Shown here one piece after another: positions 8,227-15,571 of a DNA stretch of 64,000 nucleotides. The position numbers and the translations under genes were made by a program. The stretch's first letter is position 1. Each line of letters begins with the position of its first letter. The stretch is taken from positions 2,108,001 through 2,172,000 of the forward strand of contig NZ_CP150145.1 of NCBI RefSeq assembly GCF_037963835.1. The letters run 5' to 3'. Below the pieces are notes generated by a model. It saw only the letters and a program-made list of their open reading frames with translations, was not told the DNA's origin and made no database searches. The DNA comes from Paenibacillus sp. FSL H8-0332. Its GTDB lineage: Bacteria; Bacillota; Bacilli; Paenibacillales; Paenibacillaceae.

Positions 8227-9114
8227 ATGGAGGCTATCACGAAGAATTCCGCTGTGAGCCGCAAACTGCTGGATTGGACGGTTCCCTTTGGTCCTTATGA
8301 TTGTTTGTTGAATGCGGTTACATTATGGCTGTCTGTTCATCATGCCGATCTGAATCCGCTGTACAGGTATAATTTCACCATTAATTATTATGCAGGCTAT
8401 GACTGGTTCGACAGTACGGTGCCGGTGAAGGAGCTGTTCAGCTTCATCCGGCACGCTTATGGGGTTGAAGAGAAGCCTTGCCGTTTAGACTCGGTGGATC
8501 GCGGAGAGATGTATCTGCTGCCGGTGGATGCCTATTATGTGCCTTACATGAAGGAATTCTACGGGAAGGGCCATATGCTGCATTATGTGCTGGCTGAAGC
8601 GGCAGACGATCAGAGCCTGAGAGTTACAGATCCTTATTTCGCAACAAGCCTATTGGCAGACCGGACTTGGGTGGAGCAGGCTTGGCGCACCTTCAGCGAA
8701 CCGGTTATGGAAATCAGCCCGCCCCTCAGCCTGAATCCTGACTTGAACTCTATCCGGCCTTATCTAACTACACAGCCATATGCAGAGCTGCTCCCCGTCA
8801 CCTTTGCCCGGATTTCGGAACGGATCATGGATGTTGGAGCTTACAGGGGGCCGGAGAATGTAATGGAACATCCGGTGTTCAAACAACAGTTCGGCTGCAT
8901 CCGCACGATTGCTCTATCGCGGTTAAGGCATTTCGGCACCTGCAGTACGATGGATGTTGCTCACCTCGGATCAGCCTGGAGGAAGCTTGAAGTGAGCTTT
9001 ATGAAGATGACTATAAGCGTGGACAGAGGGGTAACGGCTACCGTGAAGCAGCTGAAGCAGCTTGCGGAGGATGAGCTGGCTTATTTACATTCCTATGCAA
9101 CAGGAGGCCGATGA
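8227..9114 (+). CDS. BtrH-like papain-fold protein, probable acyltransferase
   Basis: This 295-residue protein has an early cysteine (Cys26 in PFGPYDCLLNAVT), then histidine (His119 in GHMLHYVLAEA) and aspartate (Asp135 in RVTDPYF). That is the order and spacing of C39/papain-like folds and of the BtrH N-terminal family. BtrH moves the acyl group from carrier protein BtrI onto an aminoglycoside amine, so a carrier-to-amine acyltransferase role is the best guess. It begins 2 bases after the radical SAM stop and overlaps the next gene by ATGA. The assignment rests on pattern and neighbours, since overall similarity to BtrH cannot be measured here. The alternative is a peptidase-like processing enzyme. 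Confidence 0.6.
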   Translation: MEAITKNSAVSRKLLDWTVPFGPYDCLLNAVTLWLSVHHADLNPLYRYNFTINYYAGYDWFDSTVPVKELFSFIRHAYGVEEKPCRLDSVDRGEMYLLPVDAYYVPYMKEFYGKGHMLHYVLAEAADDQSLRVTDPYFATSLLADRTWVEQAWRTFSEPVMEISPPLSLNPDLNSIRPYLTTQPYAELLPVTFARISERIMDVGAYRGPENVMEHPVFKQQFGCIRTIALSRLRHFGTCSTMDVAHLGSAWRKLEVSFMKMTISVDRGVTATVKQLKQLAEDELAYLHSYATGGR

Positions 9115-10025
9115 TGCCGGAAGAAACCAGGTACGAGCAGATCCAGCGGATGTTCTGGGAGAAGAGGGTCGAGGCGGTCCAATTGCTTAGACGGGCGCTT
9201 AAAGAGCAGGTGGAGCAGATTGAAATTCATCAAGCGGAGACCCGGATCAGGCTGACGGACGGGAGACGGTTTATGTGGGATGCCGGGCACTTGAACAGTC
9301 TTGGTTTTCTCATGCGGGATGGATTTGTGGAGCGCGAAGAGAGCCGGTTATTGTCCGTACTGATTCGTGAAGGATTTGAAGTACTGGATATCGGGGCGAA
9401 TTATGGGTGGTATTCCACGCTATTCGCACAAGCGGTAGGGCAGAGCGGCAGGGTTCATAGCTTCGAGCCGGTAAGCCCCACCTTCGCTGAACTGTCAAGA
9501 AACATCCAATTAAACAACCTGCAGAATGTAATTCTCAATCAGGTTGCGCTGTCTGACTATAACGGGGAAGCAGATATCTATCTGCCTGTACGAAGCGGAT
9601 CTGAGGATGCTGCGTTAATCATTGACCCGGCCTTACAGCATGAGACCTACCGTTGCCGGGTGCAAACGCTGGATACGTACATTGAGCAGCAGCAGATCAG
9701 CCATATTGACCTGATTAAAATAGACATTGAAGGCGGCGAATTAAAAGCATTAAAGGGAATGGAGCAGTATTTGGAGCAGCATGATGAGAAGCCCCTGCTC
9801 ATGCTGGAAGCGACGGAGGTTTTGGCTTTGCGGTTCGGTAATTCGATCAGTGATCTCTTCCGGTTTTTGAAGGGATATCAGTATCAGCTCTTTCAACTGG
9901 CCGCAGAGGAGCTTGTTGAGCTGGATAGCACTGCGGAGCTTACGGCACAGAATATATTTGGCCTGCAGCCGGAGCATATCCGGAGGTACAGCCCGTTCAT
10001 CAGATTGATAACCATTGCAAAGTAG
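9111..10025 (+). CDS. FkbM-family SAM-dependent methyltransferase
   Basis: This 304-residue methyltransferase has the SAM site VLDIGANYGWYS, acidic residue in HSFEP, and the FkbM hallmarks NQVALSD and DLIKIDIEGGELKALKGM. FkbM enzymes usually O-methylate sugars or polyketides. ATG 9111 overlaps the stop of the BtrH-like gene (ATGA), with GGAGG in front. Residues 1-70 form an extra helical region before the Rossmann domain. In this cluster it probably tailors the sugar or conjugate. Confidence 0.88.
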   Translation: MMPEETRYEQIQRMFWEKRVEAVQLLRRALKEQVEQIEIHQAETRIRLTDGRRFMWDAGHLNSLGFLMRDGFVEREESRLLSVLIREGFEVLDIGANYGWYSTLFAQAVGQSGRVHSFEPVSPTFAELSRNIQLNNLQNVILNQVALSDYNGEADIYLPVRSGSEDAALIIDPALQHETYRCRVQTLDTYIEQQQISHIDLIKIDIEGGELKALKGMEQYLEQHDEKPLLMLEATEVLALRFGNSISDLFRFLKGYQYQLFQLAAEELVELDSTAELTAQNIFGLQPEHIRRYSPFIRLITIAK

Positions 10026-10035
10026 GGATGCCGGT

Positions 10036-11019
10036 ATGGTCATTCATGTAGATCAATTGAGCAAGTCCTTTGACTACTACAAAAAAGAAACGGGAATCCG
10101 AAACTCCGTCAAGAATCTGTTCCACAGGGAGAAATTAACCAAGGATGCCGTGAACCAGGTCTCGTTTGATATTCATGAAGGGGAGATGGTTGCGTTTCTG
10201 GGTCCGAACGGAGCAGGCAAAACCACCACTTTGAAAATGCTCTCCGGCATCCTGTATCCGAGCGGCGGCAGTGCGGAGGTGCTGGGCTACACGCCCTGGG
10301 ACAGGAAAAATGACTTCAAGAAGCAATTTTCCATTGTTATGGGCCAGAAAAACCAGCTATGGCTGGATTTGCCGGCAAGCGATTCCCTTTACTTAAACAA
10401 ATGTATTTATGAAATCAGCGATCAGAAGTATAAGGATACACTTGACGAGTTAGTGACGCTGATGGATGTGAAGCACCTGCTGCATGTACAGGTCCGAAGG
10501 CTGTCCCTGGGTGAGCGGATGAAGATGGAGCTGATCGCTGCTTTGCTGCACCGGCCCCGGATTATTTTCCTGGATGAGCCGACGATTGGCCTGGATCTGG
10601 TGTCACAGAAGAACATCCGCGAGTTCCTCAAGGCTTATAATCATGAATTCCGCACAACCCTGCTGCTTACGAGCCACTATATGAAGGATATTGAAGACCT
10701 GTGTAAGCGGACCATCGTGATCAATCAGGGCAAGCTGGTGTATGACGGGGAGATCCGCAAGATCAACGAGGTCATGAATGAGAAAAAACGGATGAAGCTG
10801 ACCTTCTCGGCCATCGTCGAGCGGAAGGATCTGGCCGTTATGGGTTCTATCAAAGAATATAGCGGACATGAGGTCATTCTCGAAGTGGAGCGTACGAAGT
10901 TCAAGGAGTATTCCAGAATGGCCATGGATCACTTTCCCGTCATTGATCTGAATCTGGAGGATATTCCCCTGGAGGAAGCCATTGCACGTTTATATGAACA
11001 GCCGGAGCCGCAGGGATGA
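10036..11019 (+). CDS. ABC-2 type exporter, ATP-binding subunit
   Basis: This 327-residue ATPase has Walker A GPNGAGKTT (about 56-64), signature LSLGERMKMEL and Walker B RIIFLDEPTIGLD. The signature differs from LSGGQ, as in the COG4586 type that pairs with two ABC-2 permeases. ATG 10036 is preferred; a TTG 21 bases earlier sits inside the methyltransferase gene with no ribosome binding site. It overlaps the first permease by ATGA. With the two permeases it forms a complete exporter, probably for the cluster product or for self-protection. Confidence 0.9.
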   Translation: MVIHVDQLSKSFDYYKKETGIRNSVKNLFHREKLTKDAVNQVSFDIHEGEMVAFLGPNGAGKTTTLKMLSGILYPSGGSAEVLGYTPWDRKNDFKKQFSIVMGQKNQLWLDLPASDSLYLNKCIYEISDQKYKDTLDELVTLMDVKHLLHVQVRRLSLGERMKMELIAALLHRPRIIFLDEPTIGLDLVSQKNIREFLKAYNHEFRTTLLLTSHYMKDIEDLCKRTIVINQGKLVYDGEIRKINEVMNEKKRMKLTFSAIVERKDLAVMGSIKEYSGHEVILEVERTKFKEYSRMAMDHFPVIDLNLEDIPLEEAIARLYEQPEPQG

Positions 11020-11819
11020 ACAATAAATTTGCCGTCAGCTTCTCGCTGGGAATCCAGAACTCCATGGAATACCGCTTCAACTTTTTTATGGGCTTTGCCA
11101 GTCTCTTTTTCCCGATCTTCATTCAGCTCTTCCTGTGGAAGGCGGTCTACAGCCATGCCTCCAATATGAACTTATATGGCTATACCTACCGCCAGATGAT
11201 CGTCTATACCATCGTAGCTGCCCTGATCTCGCGGCTGGTGGCTACGGGTCTGGAATATGACATTAACCATGATATCAAGAGCGGGGGGCTCAATAAATAT
11301 CTGGTGCGGCCGATCGGTTATTTTCCTTATAAAATATGTGTCTACCTTGGCGGGAAGGTCCTCTCGTTTGCCATTACGTTAATCCTGCTGCTGGGCGTGG
11401 TACTGTTCATGGTTTATTACTTCAAGGCGCCAATCAGCGTATCGCGTATCCTGGTTTTTGGTGTCGTGCTTATACTGGCGGTTGTGCTTAATTTCATGAT
11501 CTCCTTCTCGGTCAGCGCGATTGCCTTCTGGTTAACCGATGTCTCTTATTTTTTTCATGTTACAGCGTTATTAATTCAGATTTTTAGCGGCGGGATCTTC
11601 CCGCTCGATATTTTTGGGGCGACATGGCTGGCCGTCTTCGACTACCTGCCGTTCAAGTATACGATCTACATGCCGGTGAATGTAATCAACGGCAAGCTGA
11701 CCCTGCTTCAGGCGCTGCACGTAATCGAACTGCAACTGCTATGGATTGGCCTCCTTCTGTTGCTTACGCGCTATATTTGGACAGTGGCGATCAAGAAATA
11801 TATTGCCGTAGGGGGTTAA
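11016..11819 (+). CDS. ABC-2 type exporter, permease subunit 1
   Basis: This 267-residue protein has about six membrane helices and belongs by layout to the COG4587-type permeases. The first cytoplasmic segment (NKFAVSFSLGIQNSMEYR) matches the start of the second permease (FIKNSLMSQMEYRVNF), showing that the two are distant paralogues. It starts with an ATGA overlap onto the ATPase gene and is followed by the second permease 9 bases later. Confidence 0.85.
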   Translation: MNNKFAVSFSLGIQNSMEYRFNFFMGFASLFFPIFIQLFLWKAVYSHASNMNLYGYTYRQMIVYTIVAALISRLVATGLEYDINHDIKSGGLNKYLVRPIGYFPYKICVYLGGKVLSFAITLILLLGVVLFMVYYFKAPISVSRILVFGVVLILAVVLNFMISFSVSAIAFWLTDVSYFFHVTALLIQIFSGGIFPLDIFGATWLAVFDYLPFKYTIYMPVNVINGKLTLLQALHVIELQLLWIGLLLLLTRYIWTVAIKKYIAVGG

Positions 11820-11828
11820 GGGAACCCG

Positions 11829-12632
11829 ATGCTCAGATCACTCCGGAAGTACGGTTTCATATACAGCTTGTTCATCAAAAATTCCCTGATGTCCCAAATG
11901 GAGTATCGGGTGAATTTCCTGATGGGCCTGCTGGTGGAGACCTCCTATCTGTTCGCCAAATTCCTGTATGTGATTATTGTCTATGAGGCCGGCTTAACGC
12001 TGGATGGCGTGCCCATTGATGCGATATTGCTGTTTATTGGCACCTACACCTTGATGACGGGGTTATATTGGGGACTGTTTGCCATCAACTTCGTGCAGAT
12101 CCCGGAGCATGTAAGAACGGGGTCACTCGATCTTTTGTTAACCAAGCCGATTTCCCTGCAATTTATGATGACGTTACGGAATGTTGACTTCGGCCTGGCG
12201 ATTCCGAATGTGCTGGGCGGCGTGACCATGATTGTGGTGGGCTGGAGAAGACTGGGGCTTCCGGCCGATGCCGCTTCAATAGGCGGGTTCATCTTCTTCC
12301 TCGTGCTGGGGCTGTTCGTCACCTACACCCTGTTCCTGATCCCGCAGTTATTATCGTTCTGGTTCATTCAGATTGCTGCTGTCAATGACATCTCAAACGG
12401 CCTGTTCGAGCTGAATAACATGCCAATGATGATCTACTCCAAATGGATTCAGCGTATAGGGGTATTTGTTGTCCCTGTTCTATTGATTACTAACTTCTCA
12501 CCCTTATTCGTGCTGGACCGGTTACATCCGGGCCTTTTCCTCTGGGCCATTCTGTCTCCCATTCTACTGCTGGGAATCACGAGATGGATCTGGTCCAAAG
12601 CGATTCGTAATTACAACAGCTCAGGCGGCTAG
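11829..12632 (+). CDS. ABC-2 type exporter, permease subunit 2
   Basis: This 267-residue protein has about six membrane helices, of the COG3694 type that pairs with COG4586 and COG4587 subunits. The short ribosome binding site AAGGGA overlaps the stop region of permease 1. It contains FVQIPEHVRTGSLDLLLTKP, the conserved cytoplasmic stretch of this family, matching YDINHDIKSGGLNKYLVRP in permease 1. It completes the exporter of the cluster. Confidence 0.85.
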   Translation: MLRSLRKYGFIYSLFIKNSLMSQMEYRVNFLMGLLVETSYLFAKFLYVIIVYEAGLTLDGVPIDAILLFIGTYTLMTGLYWGLFAINFVQIPEHVRTGSLDLLLTKPISLQFMMTLRNVDFGLAIPNVLGGVTMIVVGWRRLGLPADAASIGGFIFFLVLGLFVTYTLFLIPQLLSFWFIQIAAVNDISNGLFELNNMPMMIYSKWIQRIGVFVVPVLLITNFSPLFVLDRLHPGLFLWAILSPILLLGITRWIWSKAIRNYNSSGG

Positions 12633-12659
12633 ATATCCGGGATCACAGGAGGTAAGGAT

Positions 12660-13727
12660 ATGAATAATCACAATACTCAGAAGCCATACCGTATAGGGAT
12701 TTTGGGCTGCTCCACAATCGCTCCGTTCTCGATCATTAACCCCGTCAGGGAGCTTGATCAATTTGTAACGTATGGTGTGGCGTCGCGTGATTTGGACAGA
12801 TCGAAGGCTTATGCGCTGAAGCATGAGATTCCGCATGTTTTTGAAAGCTACGACAGGCTGCTGGCGTCGGCGGACATTGATGTGGTCTATATTCCGTTAT
12901 CCAATTTCCTGCATAAGGAATGGACGCTGAAGGCGATTGAGGCTGGCAAGCATGTCTTGATTGAGAAACCGATGGCCCTACATGCCGATGAGGTGCTGCT
13001 CATCAATGAACGGGCCAAGGAGCAGGGTGTGCATGTCCTTGAAGCGCTAATGGTCCAGCATCATTCGTGGCAGCAGGATATAACGGACATGATAGCAGCT
13101 GAAACCTACGGCAAGCTCAAGAAGATCAAAACCCGGATTTCCTTTGAAATTCTGCAAAGCAACTACAGCGCGGATAATTACCGGTTCAAGCCGGAGTACG
13201 GCGGCGGCTGCTTCATCGACGAATGCTCGTACTGGCTGCAGTTTATTCAAAAGGTCATCGGCCTAATGCCGCAGACACTGGACGGATTCTCGACCTTCTC
13301 AGGCATCAATCAATGCGACTGGACCTTTCATGCGGCGCTGCAATATGAGGGGGGCGTCGAGGCAGAGTTCCTGGGTTCGTTTGAAATGCCGAACAATGCC
13401 ACCCACTGGCTGGAGTTTGAGCGGGCCAGGGTAAGGATCAGCGGCTTTTTCAAGCCTTGCTATGGGGATTACAAGATCATCATTCAGGTTGAACATACGG
13501 AAGAGGGAACAACTGACAAGCTTGTGTACTCCCCGCAGAATTACTATGTGAACCAGCTCCGGTTCTTGGCTGAGGTTCTTGAAGGCACCAAAGAGAATAT
13601 CACCTTATCCGAATCCTATGAACGAGTGGCAACTATGAACGCCATCTATGAGATGGCCAGGAACAAGCATGCCGGGCAGCCTACCCTGGAAGATAGACCG
13701 GACGGGGAGGTAGTGAATGTTGGATGA
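12660..13727 (+). CDS. Gfo/Idh/MocA-family NAD(P)-dependent oxidoreductase
   Basis: This 355-residue enzyme starts with a Rossmann nucleotide site (RIGILGCSTIAPFS) and carries the family motif GKHVLIEKPMAL, whose lysine acts in catalysis. Family members oxidise or reduce sugars and cyclitols at a ring carbon. It sits after the exporter with its own AGGAGG, and its last 11 bases overlap the second carrier protein gene. The likely role is a redox step on the sugar part of the product, possibly preparing a keto-sugar for amination, although no aminotransferase gene is present in the window. Confidence 0.85.
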   Translation: MNNHNTQKPYRIGILGCSTIAPFSIINPVRELDQFVTYGVASRDLDRSKAYALKHEIPHVFESYDRLLASADIDVVYIPLSNFLHKEWTLKAIEAGKHVLIEKPMALHADEVLLINERAKEQGVHVLEALMVQHHSWQQDITDMIAAETYGKLKKIKTRISFEILQSNYSADNYRFKPEYGGGCFIDECSYWLQFIQKVIGLMPQTLDGFSTFSGINQCDWTFHAALQYEGGVEAEFLGSFEMPNNATHWLEFERARVRISGFFKPCYGDYKIIIQVEHTEEGTTDKLVYSPQNYYVNQLRFLAEVLEGTKENITLSESYERVATMNAIYEMARNKHAGQPTLEDRPDGEVVNVG

Positions 13728-13971
13728 CAGAGAACAGGAGCTGCGTAAGCTGCTCGCTCAATTGCCCGGCGGTCCTTCCCGGGTGAAGGATGCAGATATG
13801 GACGCGGATTTGCGAAGCTATGGCATGGATTCTTTGTTGTTTATTCATTTTGCGGTGGTCCTGGAAGAGCATTTCTCAATAGAGGTAAGCCCGGAATTTC
13901 TCGATATAGATAAACTGTACAGTCTTCAGAAGTGGAGAGAATATATTGATTCACAGGATCTTGTATGCTAG
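13717..13971 (+). CDS. Acyl/peptidyl carrier protein (second of two)
   Basis: This 84-residue carrier protein has the phosphopantetheine serine at residue 39 in YGMDSLLFIHF, followed by an acidic helix (VLEEHFSIEVSPEFLDID). It is only distantly similar to the first carrier protein, so the two probably take different partners or substrates. GGGGAGG precedes ATG 13717. It overlaps the oxidoreductase by 11 bases and the next gene by 7 bases, so the three are tightly coupled. Its neighbour downstream is another Cys-His protein, which repeats the carrier-plus-transferase pairing. Confidence 0.85.
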   Translation: MLDDREQELRKLLAQLPGGPSRVKDADMDADLRSYGMDSLLFIHFAVVLEEHFSIEVSPEFLDIDKLYSLQKWREYIDSQDLVC

Positions 13972-15476
13972 TAGCCCTGGAGATGGACTATTTCAGCGAG
14001 GGCTACCGGACCATGCACTCCAATTGTGTGGATTTGCCTATGGCGGGTGCTGCGGGCTTTCATCAGTATGAGAATTATTTCTACTATACCTTCCTGTATG
14101 CCGTCATGATGAATTGGGGAGAGGCAGCGGACGGGGACTGGGTGGCTTCCAGACGCAGCATTCTTAACAAGCTCGGCTTGACCCTTAAGGTGACTGAGGT
14201 CCTGGATACTGCGGAGCTGCTGTCTGCCATTCGCATGAACATTGATCAGCAGTGCCCGGTCGTGATGATTGCCAACTACAACTATCTGTTTTTTTTGAGC
14301 CAATACGGGACGGTCATTGATGATCATGCCGTGTTAATCACGGAATATGATGCAGCCAGAGAGCTGATCGTGATCCGGGAGAATCAGCTGAACAAGGAGG
14401 TAACCCTGAATGTGATGAAGGGGGAGCCTTTCTTCAAGCTGCAGCTGACCGAGGAGATGATAGCGGATATCTGGAATAAATCCAATGCTTCTTTTAAGGA
14501 AATCAGGAATTATTGTTATAACAAGCTGTTCAGCGTAGCGAAAATAGGCGAACCGGAGGTTCACAGCTATCTGGAGCTGGTTGAGGATTTCCTGAAGTGC
14601 TATAAGGACCGTTCCAGCCATTTAATAGAAGCCGTGGAACGGTTCAATCACAATGTCTCTCATATGGAGGGGCTTAATGACGCAAATGCCATTGCGGTTG
14701 AATTTGAAACCATGCGCAGGAGTTATCATGGCTCGGCGATCATTATGTTTGATATCTTCGAGAAGGCGCTGCCCTGGTTATCCGCTCATGAAGAATGGGG
14801 GCAGATAATCGGCGGGTTCCGGGATCAATATATCAAATTCAGATACCATCTGATCTCCAGTCTCCATGCGGATACGCTGAGACGGAAGCTGATGCCGCCG
14901 GATAGAATTCTTCAGCTTACAGAGGAGATTAGACATCTGGATACGGAGCTGTTCTCTCTGCTCGGTAAGCTGCTCGCCCATCATCATAAGGAGCAGGAAT
15001 CTCACAATGCCGCACAGGCTTGGACGAATTATGCGGCTTGCGCTGAGGTATCGGCGGATAGTGAGTATAGCCTTGACCCGGAGACCGTCTGTCATGCCAG
15101 CCAGGCGGTGAATGGCAGGGGGGAGAATTGGGTCACGGATTCCTGGCATTCGGACACCGCCCAGCCCGTCCATTGGCTGCTGCTGGATCTGCTGAAGCGC
15201 AGAGATCTTCTGAGAATTGTGATCAGGCATTCGCCTGCCCCCGGCTATATCACGATGGATTATGAGCTGCAGGGCAGCAACGACAAAGAGAAATGGGAGC
15301 AGATAGCGGCTGTACGGAATAATGAGTCTGTTTTAACCGCGCATGAGGCTGACGGCTGTTCGTTCAGATACATCAGATTATATATTACTTATCCGGCCCA
15401 GAATGATTTTCAGGCGCGGATCTATGAGCTTGAAGTGTGGGGACTGCCTGATATCACTCAAGCCTCAAAAATCTGA
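13965..15476 (+). CDS. BtrH-like Cys-His protein fused to a C-terminal discoidin domain
   Basis: This 503-residue protein has Cys21 (in HSNCVDLPMAGAA), His121 (TVIDDHAVLITEYD) and Asn140 (VIRENQ) in its first 140 residues, a papain/C39-like order as in BtrH-type acyltransferases. A long helical middle follows (about 150-340). The end (about 355-495) looks like an F5/8 type C (discoidin) carbohydrate-binding domain: QAVNGRGENWVTDSWHSD, WLLLDL, FRYIRLYI, YELEVWG. No signal peptide is visible, so the sugar-binding domain would act in the cytoplasm, perhaps holding a glycan acceptor. ATG 13983 is an alternative start. This fusion is unusual, and the function is inferred. Confidence 0.6.
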   Translation: MLVALEMDYFSEGYRTMHSNCVDLPMAGAAGFHQYENYFYYTFLYAVMMNWGEAADGDWVASRRSILNKLGLTLKVTEVLDTAELLSAIRMNIDQQCPVVMIANYNYLFFLSQYGTVIDDHAVLITEYDAARELIVIRENQLNKEVTLNVMKGEPFFKLQLTEEMIADIWNKSNASFKEIRNYCYNKLFSVAKIGEPEVHSYLELVEDFLKCYKDRSSHLIEAVERFNHNVSHMEGLNDANAIAVEFETMRRSYHGSAIIMFDIFEKALPWLSAHEEWGQIIGGFRDQYIKFRYHLISSLHADTLRRKLMPPDRILQLTEEIRHLDTELFSLLGKLLAHHHKEQESHNAAQAWTNYAACAEVSADSEYSLDPETVCHASQAVNGRGENWVTDSWHSDTAQPVHWLLLDLLKRRDLLRIVIRHSPAPGYITMDYELQGSNDKEKWEQIAAVRNNESVLTAHEADGCSFRYIRLYITYPAQNDFQARIYELEVWGLPDITQASKI

Positions 15477-15571
15477 TATGATTCAAAAAAAAGTAGGATA
15501 TCCTTCCATTTGGCCTGCTGGATATAATAAAACTGTAAAAATAAAATGCCAAATTGATTGGAGAATCAAAC

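Noticed and set aside
4362..15476. Butirosin or another known aminoglycoside cluster
   Set aside because: No 2-deoxy-scyllo-inosose synthase, aminotransferases or AHBA side-chain enzymes (decarboxylase, monooxygenase) are present.
4362..15476. RiPP cluster centred on the radical SAM/SPASM gene
   Set aside because: No precursor peptide gene was found in the gaps, and carrier proteins are not expected for that class.
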